DNA of 64,000 nucleotides, from NCBI RefSeq assembly GCF_009604375.1, contig NZ_WEGH01000002.1:1636073-1700072 (forward strand), read 5' to 3'. The notes under the pieces were generated by a model. It was not told the DNA's origin. It did no database searches and saw only the letters and a list, made by a program, of their open reading frames with translations. Below, one piece after another: positions 36,343 through 45,111 of the stretch (position 1 is the stretch's first letter; the number at the start of each line of letters is the position of its first letter). The position numbers and the translations under genes are program-made. Source of the DNA: Actinomadura macrotermitis. Lineage in GTDB: Bacteria; Actinomycetota; Actinomycetes; Streptosporangiales; Streptosporangiaceae.

Positions 36343-37431
36343 TCAGAGTTCGATCTCGACGGGGCCCGCGGCGGCGGAGACGCAGGTCTGGACCAGATGG
36401 CCCTCCTCGCCGTGCACCTCGCCGGTGCGCAGGTCCCGGACCTGCCCGGCGCGCAGCCGGCCGACGCAGCTGTAGCAGATGCCCATCCGGCAGCCGCTCG
36501 GCAGCAGCGCGCCCGCGTCCTCGCCGGCCTCCAGCAGCGGCGTGGCGCCGTCGGCGTCGACCTCGACGTCGCTCTGGGTGAAGCGGACCCGGCCGCCCTC
36601 GCCGCCGGCGCCCGCGAGGACGGGGCGGAACCGCTCGGTCCGCAGCCGTCCGGCGGCGTCCGCGGCGGCCCAGTGCGCCTCGGCCTCGTCCAGCAGCCCG
36701 GCCGGGCCGCAGGCCCAGGCGTCGCGCCCGGCCCAGTCGGGGCAGAGCCCGGCCAGCTCGGCGAGCTTCAGCCGGCCCTGCCCGGCGGTGTGCCGCTCGA
36801 TCAGGGTCAGGTTCTCGAACCGGGCGGCCAGCTCGCGCAGCTCGGCGCCGAAGATGACCTCGTCCGGCGTGCGGGCCGAGTGGATCAGCACGGTGTCGGG
36901 CATCTCGCCCTGCGCGGCCAGGTGCCGCAGCATGGCCATCACCGGGGTGATGCCGCTGCCGGCGGTCAGGAACAGCAGGCCGCGGGCGGCCGGGTCCTGC
37001 GGCAGGACGAAGTCGCCGTCGGCCGGCTCCAGCCGCACGATCGTGCCGGGCCGGGCGTTCTCCACCAGGTGGCGGGAGACGACGCCCTCGGGGTTGGTCT
37101 TGACGGTGATGGCGAGCCGGCCGTCGGGCCGCGGCGGCGACGACAGCGAGAACGTGCGCCAGTGGCGGACGCCGTCGATGTCGACGCCGATCTTCAGCCA
37201 CTGGCCGGGCAGGTGGCCGGCCCAGTCGGGGCCGGGACGGATCTCCAGGGTCGCCGCGCCGGGTGCCTCGTGCCGGACCCGCTCGATCCGGCCGCGCAGC
37301 TCGGCGGTCGACCAGAGCGGGTTGACCAGCCCGAGGTAGTCCTCGGGCAGCAGCGGTGTGGTGAGCCAGCGCGCGGCGGCTGCGAGCCGTCGGGCGGGGC
37401 TACGCCGCGACGTGGCGTGCAGTGCGGGCAA
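36343..37431 (-). CDS. Ferredoxin reductase (FAD + plant-type 2Fe-2S) for the desaturase
   Basis: The 362-residue protein starts at TTG 37431 with GGGAGG 7 nt upstream. The FAD domain contains RHWRTFSLSSPP, the NAD(P)H domain TAGSGITPVMAMLRHL, and the C-terminal ferredoxin domain LLPSGCRMGICYSCVGRL with the last Cys in LVQTCVSA (C-x4-C-x2-C-xn-C). This order matches the mycobacterial Rv3230c-type reductase that supplies electrons to DesA3. It is first in the operon and lies under two tandem palindromes. Confidence 0.94.
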   Translation of the reverse strand: MPALHATSRRSPARRLAAAARWLTTPLLPEDYLGLVNPLWSTAELRGRIERVRHEAPGAATLEIRPGPDWAGHLPGQWLKIGVDIDGVRHWRTFSLSSPPRPDGRLAITVKTNPEGVVSRHLVENARPGTIVRLEPADGDFVLPQDPAARGLLFLTAGSGITPVMAMLRHLAAQGEMPDTVLIHSARTPDEVIFGAELRELAARFENLTLIERHTAGQGRLKLAELAGLCPDWAGRDAWACGPAGLLDEAEAHWAAADAAGRLRTERFRPVLAGAGGEGGRVRFTQSDVEVDADGATPLLEAGEDAGALLPSGCRMGICYSCVGRLRAGQVRDLRTGEVHGEEGHLVQTCVSAAAGPVEIEL

Positions 37432-37457
37432 AACGGGCCTCCCGGGCGCTTTTCAAC

Positions 37458-37488
37458 TTACGCTTGCGTAACCTACGCTTACGTAGGT
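37458..37488. promoter_or_regulatory. Two tandem palindromic operators upstream of the reductase/desaturase operon
   Basis: TTACGCTTGCGTAA (37458-37471) and ACCTACGCTTACGTAGGT (37471-37488) are perfect palindromes sharing a TACGC/GCGTA-like core, with centres 15 bp apart. They lie 27-57 bp before the TTG start in a clearly AT-richer stretch. Two helically phased sites this close to the gene are typical of a TetR-type repressor. No such regulator is adjacent, so the binder is encoded elsewhere. Confidence 0.7.
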
Positions 37489-37618
37489 ATAGGAAAGAAG
37501 CAAGCCCGGAACGCCAAAAGCGACGGGCATCACACCATCGCACGATGTCTCATTCGATGGTGAGATGCCCGCTGTCAAAGTGGCGGCCGGTTTTTGTGTG
37601 GAACGCTCAAATCCCGCG

Positions 37619-38332
37619 TCAGCCGCGGGGTTTCGGACGCTCCTGCTCCACCCCGTCGACGAAGATGTCCACCTTCTCGCCGTAGAACGCGACCAGCCCC
37701 CGCACCGCCGCGCTCTCGGGCAGCGGCGACGCGTACGACCAGGCGATGTCCTCGTGCACGGTGCCGCCGGCGCGCACCGACCAGTACTCGGCGAACCCCT
37801 TGTAGGGGCAGCCCGTCACGGTTTCGGACGGCTCCAGCAGCTCCATCCGCACGTGGGTCTTCGGGAGGTAGTAGCGGACCGGCAGGCCCGTCTCGTGCAG
37901 CATCGAGGGGCTGGAGGACTCGGCGACCGTCACGCCGTCCACCTCCACCCGCACGTGCCGCGAGCTCGGCAGCACGTCGACGCGGGTGCGGGGGTTGCGC
38001 GGATGCACGAACACCTCCTGGTCCTCCTCGAACCAGGCGTCCATCGCGCCCCACTTCAGCCGCACGAGACCGCGCAGCTCCTCCGCCGGGAAACGCAGGG
38101 CGCCGCCGGGGGCCTGCGCGCCGTCCACCCGCACCGTGTAGGAGACCGCGCCGTCCCGGCCCGGCCCGTCCTCGACCAGCTCGGCCCGCACGTCCTCGGC
38201 GGGGATGTAGTAGGCCGGGTAGTAGGGGACCTCGTAGACCAGGACCGGCCTGATGGTGTCGGCGACCAGCTGTCCGCCGAGATACGCCCGGACGCGCCTG
38301 GCGCCCTGCTCGATCCGCGGTGATGCGCTCAT
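37619..38332 (-). CDS. DUF427 double-domain protein
   Basis: The 237-residue cytosolic protein has two DUF427 copies: about 20-110 (VLVYEVPYYPAYYIPAEDV) and about 125-225 (HVRVEVDGVTVAESSSPSMLHETGLPVRYYLPKTHVRMELL...CPYKGFAEYWSV). The second has the family hallmarks RYYLP and CPYKG. The fold is a small beta barrel of unknown activity. The gene stands alone, divergent from the peptidase gene. Confidence 0.9.
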   Translation of the reverse strand: MSASPRIEQGARRVRAYLGGQLVADTIRPVLVYEVPYYPAYYIPAEDVRAELVEDGPGRDGAVSYTVRVDGAQAPGGALRFPAEELRGLVRLKWGAMDAWFEEDQEVFVHPRNPRTRVDVLPSSRHVRVEVDGVTVAESSSPSMLHETGLPVRYYLPKTHVRMELLEPSETVTGCPYKGFAEYWSVRAGGTVHEDIAWSYASPLPESAAVRGLVAFYGEKVDIFVDGVEQERPKPRG

Positions 38333-38447
38333 GATCGGGACAACGCGCCCGTCCGCCGCCTGCTTCCCGGGGACTCGGCGGCAAGGAGCGTGCGCCGGGC
38401 CGCGTGCCGACGTAGCGTAGGCGCAAGGCTACGAAACGGGGACGCAG

Positions 38448-39944
38448 GTGCGGACGACAAGGATCGCCGGGGCGATCGTGCTCACGCTGGCGCTGGCCAC
38501 GGCGTGCAACGACGAACCCGGGGTGGCCAAGAGCCCGCCCCAGGCCACGGACCTGCAGGCCTACTACGCCCAGCGCGTCACCTGGAAACCCTGCGGCGAC
38601 GGCTTCGAGTGCGGCAAGGCCGAGGTCCCCCTCGACTACGCCAAGCCGGGCGCCGAGAAGATCAAGCTCTCCCTGATCCGGCTGCCGGCCGGCGACAAGG
38701 CGCACCGGATCGGCTCGCTGCTGACCAACCCGGGCGGGCCCGGCGGATCGGGCGTCGAGTTCATCCGCAACGCCGGCCGCACCTTCGGCTCCGACCTGCG
38801 CAAGCGCTTCGACATCGTCGGCTTCGACCCGCGCGGCGTCGGCGCCAGCGCGCCCGTCCGCTGCATGGACGGGCCGCAGCTGGACCGCTTCTTCGGCGCC
38901 GACTCCTCCCCCGACGACCAGGCAGAGGTCGACGCCCTCGCCCAGGTCAGCAAGGGCTTCGCCGACGCCTGCAAGGCCCGCGCCGCGGCCGAGCTGCCCC
39001 GCGTCGGCACCCGCGACGCCGCCCGCGACATGGACGTCCTGCGCGGCGCCCTCGGCGACAAGAAGCTCACCTACTACGGCGCCTCCTACGGCACCTACCT
39101 CGGCACCTACTACGCCGAGCAGTTCCCGGGCAACATCCGCGCCGCCGTCCTGGACGGCGCCGTCGACCCCACCCTGTCCTCGACCGCCATCCTGGTCGAG
39201 CAGGCCAAGGGCTTCGAGACGGCGCTGCGCGCCTTCGCCGCCGACTGCGTCAAGACCGACTGCCCCCTCGGCAAGAACGTCGACGGCGCCATCGCCAAGG
39301 TCTCCCAGCTGCTCGCCAAGGCCGACAGGACGCCCCTCGCCAACCGCCGCGACAGCCGCAAGATCAACGACTCGTGGGCCGTCATGGGCATCGCCACCGC
39401 CATGTACGCCAAGGAGTACTGGCCCGTCCTGCGCCAGGCCCTCTCCCAGGCCCTGACCCGCAACGACGGCACCCTCCTCCTGGCCATCGCCGACCAGATG
39501 GTCGAACGCAAGCCCGACGGCACCTACAGCAACCAGACCGACGCCAACATGGCCGTCAACTGCGTCGACAAGCCCAACCCGCCCGACACCGCCACCTACG
39601 GCAAGGCCGCCGACCAGGCCAAACGCGAATCGCCCCGCTTCGGCGCCTTCGTCGTCTGGGGCGGCCTGCCCTGCGTCTACTGGCCCGTCCAGACCAAGGA
39701 GCAGCCCCACGCCATGGCCGCGAAGGGCTCGCCCCCCATCGTCGTCATCGGCACCCTGCGCGACCCGGCGACCCCCTACAAGTGGGCCCGCAACCTCGCC
39801 TCCCAGCTGGACAAGGGCGTCCTCCTCTCCTACGACGGCGACGGCCACACCGCCTACCTGCAGGGCAACGCCTGCATCACCAAGGCCACGGACCGCTACC
39901 TGATCGAGGGAACACCTCCCAAGAAGGGGACCCTCTGCCACTGA
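38448..39944 (+). CDS. Lipoprotein alpha/beta-hydrolase (SlpD/SlpE-type aminopeptidase)
   Basis: The 498-residue protein starts at GTG 38448 with GGGGACG upstream. The signal peptide ends in a lipobox-like LALATAC (Cys about residue 20), so it should be anchored outside the membrane. The alpha/beta-hydrolase core has oxyanion motif NPGGPGGSG, nucleophile Ser in YGASYGTYLG, acid Asp in GTLRDPATPY and His in DGDGHTAY. The C-terminal TAP-like segment is typical of the actinomycete tripeptidyl-aminopeptidase group. It trims peptides in the envelope. It lies immediately before tRNA-Thr. Confidence 0.92.
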   Translation: MRTTRIAGAIVLTLALATACNDEPGVAKSPPQATDLQAYYAQRVTWKPCGDGFECGKAEVPLDYAKPGAEKIKLSLIRLPAGDKAHRIGSLLTNPGGPGGSGVEFIRNAGRTFGSDLRKRFDIVGFDPRGVGASAPVRCMDGPQLDRFFGADSSPDDQAEVDALAQVSKGFADACKARAAAELPRVGTRDAARDMDVLRGALGDKKLTYYGASYGTYLGTYYAEQFPGNIRAAVLDGAVDPTLSSTAILVEQAKGFETALRAFAADCVKTDCPLGKNVDGAIAKVSQLLAKADRTPLANRRDSRKINDSWAVMGIATAMYAKEYWPVLRQALSQALTRNDGTLLLAIADQMVERKPDGTYSNQTDANMAVNCVDKPNPPDTATYGKAADQAKRESPRFGAFVVWGGLPCVYWPVQTKEQPHAMAAKGSPPIVVIGTLRDPATPYKWARNLASQLDKGVLLSYDGDGHTAYLQGNACITKATDRYLIEGTPPKKGTLCH

Positions 39945-40002
39945 TGCACACACACTCCCGAAGAACCGGTAGACTGCTGCCCGCCGCACACTTGTGAGGC
40001 AG

Positions 40003-40075
40003 GCCGCCTTAGCTCAGTCGGCAGAGCGATTCACTCGTAATGAATAGGTCATCGGTTCGATTCCGATAGGCGGCT
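40003..40075 (+). tRNA. tRNA-Thr (anticodon CGT), CCA encoded
   Basis: GCCGCCU pairs with AGGCGGC, the D arm is UUAGCUCAGUCGGCAGAGC, and the anticodon stem AUUCA/UGAAU closes loop CUCGUAA, so the anticodon is CGU and it reads ACG. The T arm is AUCGGUUCGAUUCCGAU. CCA follows at 40076-40078. The 3' part (from 40037) belongs to the 40-bp attachment repeat of the integrated element, so the gene has been rebuilt by the insertion. Confidence 0.96.
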
Positions 40076-40076
40076 C
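40037..40076 (+). repeat. attL: 40-bp direct repeat within the tRNA-Thr 3' end
   Basis: This copy is identical over 40 bp to 45112-45151. It covers the tRNA from inside the anticodon loop to the discriminator base and first C of CCA. It marks the left junction of the element. Confidence 0.95.
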
Positions 40077-40082
40077 CAGCTC

Positions 40083-40116
40083 AGAGGCCCCGTCCGGTCA
40101 TCCGGACGGGGCCTCT
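40083..40116. terminator. Terminator hairpin after tRNA-Thr
   Basis: AGAGGCCCCGTCCGG (40083-40097) pairs perfectly with 40102-40116 around TCAT. It lies inside the element, just past attL, and would end both the rebuilt tRNA transcript and the oppositely oriented integrase. A sequence-different hairpin at 45163-45188 is probably the original one. Confidence 0.85.
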
Positions 40117-40129
40117 TGTGAGTGCCTGA

Positions 40130-41310
40130 CTACAGGTGTTCCGATGCGGCCGCGAAGACCTCGTCCATGCTCTCCGCGCCCGCCATGAGCGCAGGCAGGA
40201 TCTGGTGTCAGTACACGTCTTCAGTGACCTGGGTGGTCTGGTGGCCGACCAGCTTGGAGATGGTCTCAATGGATACTCCGGCGGCCGACAGGATCGACAC
40301 GAAGCTATGCCGCAGCTCGCGCGGCGTCCACTCCTCCGCCACCAGGCCGGGCACCTTGCGCAGGATCGCGCGGATGACGTTGTTGGCGTTCCGCGGCATG
40401 CCCACAGCCGAGGCGATGACCAGATCGTTCTCCTGCCACTTCTGCCCCGCTGCCTGAGGCTGTCGCTCTGCAGCTCCATCTGGAACCGCAACGCTTCGGC
40501 GCAGCGCTTGGGCAGTGCCAGCGACCGACGGGATTTCTTGGTCTTGCCGCCGGCTCGCACCGACCACCAGACGTAGACAGCGAATTGCTCGTGTTCCCAC
40601 CCGGCCTGCTTGACCGGTACCCACTCGTTGCGCTCGGCGTCGAAGGCAATCATGTGAGACCAGCACAGCGCCCGCAGTTCCTCGATGCGGATGCCGGTCA
40701 GCAGGGACAAGACGATGTAGGCGTACATCAGCGTGCCTACGGGGACCTGCACGATGGAGCTGACCTGTTCGATCGACAGCGCCTTCGAGGGACGCCCTTC
40801 CTTTCCGCGCGGAACGTCACACAGCAGCACCACGTTTCGCTTCACCTTGTCGCGCTTCTGGGCGTGGGTGATAGCGCGTTTGAGGATCGGCCGAAGCTGA
40901 CGCAACGTATCGGTACTGAGCACCTTCGCTCTGCCGGCCAGCCAGACGTCCACGTCGTCTGCTGACAGTTCGCGCAGCTTCCGTGCGCCCAGGAACGGGG
41001 TGATGTGGTTGTCAGCCAGGCTTCGACACTTGATCACGGTGTCCTCATCGCGATTGCTGAGGCCGTGCTCCAGCCAGACTTGGATTGCATGGCGAACTGT
41101 GCAGCGGATGTCCCTCGCTCGGCAGTCCGTCGTCACGGTCACGCAGCTTTTGAGTGCCTTTGCCTTGCTCTTATCGCTGGCTGTCCGGACGAAGCGCTTT
41201 CCGGCAGGCGCGTAGCCCACGGTGATCTCGGCGATCCAGCGCTGACGGCTTTCGCTCCAGCGCAGTCCGCCGTCGCCTTTGGGGCATGGTTTGGGCTTTT
41301 CCTCAGGCAA
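40130..41310 (-). pseudogene. int: Tyrosine recombinase (phage-type integrase), frameshift plus stop
   Basis: From TTG 41310 the frame encodes an N-terminal SAM-like arm-binding and core-binding region (VLSTDTLRQLRPILKRAITHAQKR) and the first catalytic Arg region (LLTGIRIEELRAL). Near 40450, after LQSDSLRQ, one base is missing. The rest continues in another frame with ENDLVIASAVGMP, TPRELRHSFVS, KLVGHQTTQVTEDVY, giving the R-H-x-x-R...H...Y set. A TGA then directly follows the catalytic Tyr codon; reading through it gives HQILPALMAGAESMDEVF and a normal stop at 40130. Two independent lesions make an inactive gene likely. Intact, it would integrate at tRNA-Thr. Confidence 0.88.
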
Positions 41311-41559
41311 GATCGGCCTTTCGGGTGCACGGGGCGCCCAGGAGGGCGGTGCGGCCGGCAGCCGGGCCGACGGGGCCGTGGGGCGGTCGGTGGCGACGCA
41401 CAGGACTTCGCGGGCGAGCTAGTCGGGCATGAGGCCGGGGCGGCGGGGGTGCTGGCGAGGACGCGATAGGTGCCTACAAGAGCGGTAGCGCCGGGGGCGA
41501 TGCCGTAGTTCCAGCCGGCCTTGATGTCGATCTGCCAGCCCAGCTCGCTCAGCGCCTGG
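41311..41559 (-). other. Decayed coding fragments between integrase and GntR pseudogene
   Basis: On the minus strand, 41430-41585 reads GRLRQALSELGWQIDIKAGWNYGIAPGATALVGTYRVLA in one frame. This looks like real protein but lacks a start and is followed by nonsense. A short in-frame stretch with a TAG then leads into the integrase start. I cannot name the source gene. Confidence 0.5.
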
Positions 41560-41796
41560 CGGAGCCGGCCGCCGCCGGGGATCTGGGGTGCGCGGTCTGG
41601 AGCTCCTGGATGGCGTTGCGGATCGTCATGCGGGCGACCTTGTAGTGCGCAAGAGCTCTGCCTGGGAGGGTAGTTTGTCGCCTTCGCCCAAGCGGCCAGC
41701 CTGGATGGCTTCCCGAAAGTGATCGGCGATCTGACGGAAGTCAGTTCGGTCGCTGCTCAGGTCGAGTCCGCTCCGCAGTACTTCATCGGCGCTCAA
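41560..41796 (-). pseudogene. GntR-family regulator, frameshifted
   Basis: TTG 41796 after AGGGA begins LSADEVLRSG, then RQIADHFREAIQAGRLGEGDKLPSQAEL, the first two-thirds of a GntR winged helix. One base is missing near 41656. The other frame continues AHYKVARMTIRNAIQELQ, the recognition helix, then degenerates. In its own frame it stops soon after the shift. GntR (KorSA-like) regulators normally control transfer and integrase genes in such elements. Confidence 0.78.
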
Positions 41797-41855
41797 TCGC
41801 GTCCCTGCTACTCATCCAGACGTCTACTAGTGTCAGGTTACAAGGGAGGTGTGGG

Positions 41856-42311
41856 ATGACGGATCACTCGGCCGGCCACTCGGTCAGCGTCGCAGGCGTC
41901 ATCGTCGACGACGATGGCAAGGCGTTGTTGGTGCAGCGACGGGACAACGACCACTGGGAATCGCCAGGCAGTGTCCTTGAAGTCAAGGAGTCGATCACTG
42001 ATGGTCTGCTGCGTGAGGTCCAGGAAGAGACAGGACTGATCGTCGAGCCCGTTGCGCTCACTGGCGTCTATAAGAACATGGCACGGGGCATCGTGGCGTT
42101 GGTGTTCCGGTGTCAGGCGGCTGGAGGTGAGCTTCAGACGAACGATGAGGCCAAAGCCTTCCTCTGGGCCTCCCCAGAGAAGGTGTCGACGATGGTCGAT
42201 GAGGCGTTCGCTGTCCGGGTCCTGGACGCGATGCGCGCACACCATCCGGGACCGGAGGCCCGTCACCACGATGGAGTGCAGCACATCCCTCGCTTGGACG
42301 AAGCCAGCTAG
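41856..42311 (+). CDS. Nudix hydrolase, Pif-like position
   Basis: The 151-residue protein has the Nudix core GSVLEVKESITDGLLREVQEETGL, where the REVQEETGL half is canonical and one Gly of the usual PGG is Ser. The preceding ALLVQRRDNDHWESPG is typical of the family. It cleaves a nucleoside diphosphate linked to another group; the substrate is unknown. In pSAM2-type elements a Nudix protein (Pif) acts in transfer immunity, so this may be its counterpart, which is an inference from context. A GGGAGG-like site (GGAGG, 41846-41850) precedes the ATG. Confidence 0.85.
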   Translation: MTDHSAGHSVSVAGVIVDDDGKALLVQRRDNDHWESPGSVLEVKESITDGLLREVQEETGLIVEPVALTGVYKNMARGIVALVFRCQAAGGELQTNDEAKAFLWASPEKVSTMVDEAFAVRVLDAMRAHHPGPEARHHDGVQHIPRLDEAS

Positions 42312-42648
42312 TGCTCTAAGGGGCCGCCTGGCTCACGGCCCCCTCGTGCTCACTGCGTTGAAGAGGTCAATCATGTGCGTCTCTTCCGTAGCGCCTCGAA
42401 GGCCGTATGGGGTGTTAACGGTGGTTACGTCCTGGCCCTCTAGGGTGCAGCGTTGGAGAGATGGGGTTGAACTTTCGACTTCATCTCAAGGGGCGAGTAG
42501 AGCACTTACCTCACCTGCCTTATGGTCATGCGATTCTCTTGTTTCCTTCAGTTGCCAGTGATAAATTAATCATATCTGGAATCAGCGCCTAGGTGCAGAG
42601 TCATGGTTCGTTGGCGTGAGGCGCGACATGGCGAGAGGAGTGCAGGCG
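42312..42648. other. 337-bp stretch without a gene
   Basis: The region is AT-rich for this genome, especially 42530-42590. It probably carries the promoter of the Gp37/Gp68-TcmP pair. I see no clear -35/-10 pair and no coding sequence. GAGAGGAG (42633-42640) is the ribosome site of the next gene. Confidence 0.4.
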
Positions 42649-43398
42649 ATGACGAAGCGCACGGCAATTGAGTGGACCGAGGTCACTTGGAACCCCACCA
42701 CCGGCTGTGATCAGATCTCGGCTGGATGTGATAATTGTTACGCGTTGGCGCTGGCCAAGAGACTTAAGGCCATGGGTGCGGAAAAGTACCAAAATGATGG
42801 TGATCCGCGTACGTCGGGCCCCGGTTTTGCGCTCACCGTGCACCCAGACACACTGCTTCAGCCTTATAGCTGGCGAACGCCACGAGTGGTGTTCGTCAAC
42901 TCCATGAGTGACCTGTTCCATGCCCGAGTGCCGCTGGACTTCGTGCGCCGGGTCTTCCAGGTCATCGCTGACACTCCGCAACACACCTACCAAGTGTTGA
43001 CCAAGCGGTCGACGCGTTTGCGTCGAGTCGCTGATCGACTTGAGTGGCCCGACAACTTGTGGATGGGGGTGTCGGTGGAGGACCGCCAGGCTTTGTCGCG
43101 GGTAGATGATCTACGGCGCGTGCCAGCCAATGTTCGTTTCTTGTCGTGCGAGCCACTGCTCGGGCCGCTGGACGGATTGGACCTAGAGGGCATCGGCTGG
43201 GTCATCGCTGGCGGCGAGTCCGGGCCTGCGCATCGACCACTGGACCCGCAATGGGTCTTTGGTATCCGTGACAACTGTGTGCGCTCAGGGGTGCCCTTCT
43301 TCTTCAAACAGTGGGGTGGCCGCACACCCAAGGTGGGTGGCCGTGAGCTAGAAGGCGAGCTGTGGGATCAGATGCCCGCGTTGGCCGGCACCTGCTAG
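42649..43398 (+). CDS. Phage Gp37/Gp68 family (DUF5131) three-Cys-motif protein
   Basis: I start this at ATG 42649, 8 nt after GAGAGGAG, giving 249 residues. The opening IEWTEVTWNPTTGCDQISAGCDNCYA has three Cys (C20, C27, C30; C-x6-C-x2-C), which suggests an Fe-S cluster and a radical-SAM-like barrel. Family hallmarks follow: RVVFVNSMSDLFH, YQVLTKRSTRL, LWMGVSVEDRQ, RFLSCEPLLGPLDG, VIAGGESGP and VPFFFKQWGG. The reaction is unknown. It is convergent with TcmP, sharing the palindromic CTAG for both stop codons. This pairing with TcmP is recurrent in bacteria and phages. Confidence 0.92.
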   Translation: MTKRTAIEWTEVTWNPTTGCDQISAGCDNCYALALAKRLKAMGAEKYQNDGDPRTSGPGFALTVHPDTLLQPYSWRTPRVVFVNSMSDLFHARVPLDFVRRVFQVIADTPQHTYQVLTKRSTRLRRVADRLEWPDNLWMGVSVEDRQALSRVDDLRRVPANVRFLSCEPLLGPLDGLDLEGIGWVIAGGESGPAHRPLDPQWVFGIRDNCVRSGVPFFFKQWGGRTPKVGGRELEGELWDQMPALAGTC

Positions 43399-44567
43399 CG
43401 GGGGCGTGCAATCACTCGTTCCCGCCATCGCTTGTGCGATACCAGAACCTCCAGCTTGCCAGCAGTTTGGAGCTCTTTCAGGCACTGGTGCACTATTGTC
43501 TCGGTCGCTGACCCGTAAGCCTTACCGAAGATCTCCGTAGTTCGATCGACGACCTTGAAAGAGTTGTGCTCTTCCAGTAGCCGTTGCAGGTTTGCGGTGA
43601 CCGTGCGGCGGGCCTCCTGTTCCTGACCATCAATGATCGATTTGAAAGTCTCCGCCACCGGGAACAGGGTGTCCTGGTCAACGCACTCATCATCTTCCAG
43701 CACGCCCAGGTGTTTTAGCCAAACCTGCTTGGCTCGGCCCACTGAATCGCCGAATACCCATAGTCCATAAGGGCTGCGCGTGAAGAAGACCATGTGGTAG
43801 ATCGGCTGAGCATGGTGTAGACGCTTGCGTACCGGCACGGTCGCACTGAGCATTCCGGTTGCCTCTCCAAGAAGGCGAGCGTATTCCTGGACGACCGCCT
43901 CGACTACCTCCCGAAAGTCTGGAGACTTGGAGTTGCGGCGGACCTCAGCGGCAATATCGCGCCACCAGGTACCGCCGCAGGTCTCATCCATCAGTGCCTG
44001 ATCGGTATGTCCCTTCTCCACTGCTCCGGCCATACGCCGTGATAGATCGGCGCTGAAGTTGATCAGTGCCTCCGTAGGAGGCTTGGTTGCACGCCGTTGG
44101 CTGCCGAGTACGTGGGTAAGCTGCTTGAAGGGCAACCCAGCTCCGCACGGATCCAAAAACAAGAAAAGTGGTACTCCGTCAGAGGCAGCGATCACTGTGT
44201 CCAGGTGTTGCTGAACAGGCCCGAATAGGGCCTGTGCGTCCAGCCCCTGCTCAGCGTACTCCTGAACTACCGGCTGCAGACTGGCAAAGTTCTTGCGGTC
44301 CTTCTCGGTGAAGAAGGAAACAGCGGTGCGCGTGCTCGCGAACCTTCGTGTTGCGCGCAGAATGTGTTCGGCTGACCCGGCGCTGCCATCGCCATAGCGG
44401 CCGCTGCCGGCGAACCCATCCAGGATCACCACCCGGTTATCCCGCGCGGACTTGCCCGGCATCGCGATGAACCGTGACATGTACTGCTTCAAGATCTCGT
44501 GCTTGAACACTGACTGAGCATGCGGATCCCGCTTGTCCAGCAGCCCACCAGACGTCCCCGTCGCCAT
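43395..44567 (-). CDS. tcmP: Three-Cys-motif partner protein TcmP
   Basis: I start this at ATG 44567 with AGGAGG 7 nt upstream, giving 390 residues. The Rossmann-like core has NRVVILDGFAGSGRYGDG (SAM-binding-like motif I), AVSFFTEKDRKNFASL and VPLFLFLDPCGAGLPF (DPxG motif resembling the catalytic motif of nucleic-acid methyltransferases). The C-terminal ~100 residues look like a winged-helix region. It is the family regularly found beside Gp37/Gp68-type proteins. Modification of a nucleic acid is the natural guess but is not shown. The pair is the main intact cargo of the element. Confidence 0.92.
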   Translation of the reverse strand: MATGTSGGLLDKRDPHAQSVFKHEILKQYMSRFIAMPGKSARDNRVVILDGFAGSGRYGDGSAGSAEHILRATRRFASTRTAVSFFTEKDRKNFASLQPVVQEYAEQGLDAQALFGPVQQHLDTVIAASDGVPLFLFLDPCGAGLPFKQLTHVLGSQRRATKPPTEALINFSADLSRRMAGAVEKGHTDQALMDETCGGTWWRDIAAEVRRNSKSPDFREVVEAVVQEYARLLGEATGMLSATVPVRKRLHHAQPIYHMVFFTRSPYGLWVFGDSVGRAKQVWLKHLGVLEDDECVDQDTLFPVAETFKSIIDGQEQEARRTVTANLQRLLEEHNSFKVVDRTTEIFGKAYGSATETIVHQCLKELQTAGKLEVLVSHKRWRERVIARPR

Positions 44568-45111
44568 CGCATGCCCTCCTGGTCGAACCCTCGTCAGCAG
44601 ATCTACGGGAGGCAAACGAGCAAGTCAATATCTTTCCGGAAATTGCCATCCCTTGCGACCATCATTCGCTCACCAGTTCTAATGGGCCGTCGGTGCTCTA
44701 CGGTAGGATGCGCCGTTGTTGGGAGTGATCGGCTAGTTTCCCCTCGGGCCAAGTAGTGCAGCACCGAAGGATGTCAAGCCTGCCACGCGCATCGTCTCCG
44801 AAGCGTTGAAGGCAGTGCGGAGCGAGGCGCCTCCTGAAACGACAGAAGGCCGGCCGCCCGCTGTTGCGGGCGACCGGCCTTCGTGTAGCCGTGTTCTAGG
44901 AGGAGCTGAACCTTCGGTAGAGACTCGCGTCGCTCTCTGGGGCAGCTGTGGCCTACGGCAGCCCGAGGTGTGAGGGCTCCGGTTGTCTGGGGAGATCTCG
45001 ATTGCATGACCAGTTGCCTGACAATCGTCATGGACGTGCACGGACCTGGAGGGACGTAGGGGGCTGCTGCTTCCTGCTTTGAGGCCTCAACTCCCTAGTT
45101 GATCTTCGCTT
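44568..45111. other. 544-bp stretch between TcmP and attR
   Basis: No gene is supported. It contains a strong hairpin (44845-44861 pairing with 44866-44882 around TGTT, one mismatch), probably a terminator left from a lost gene. Upstream of TcmP, 44620-44720 is AT-richer and likely holds its promoter. Confidence 0.45.
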
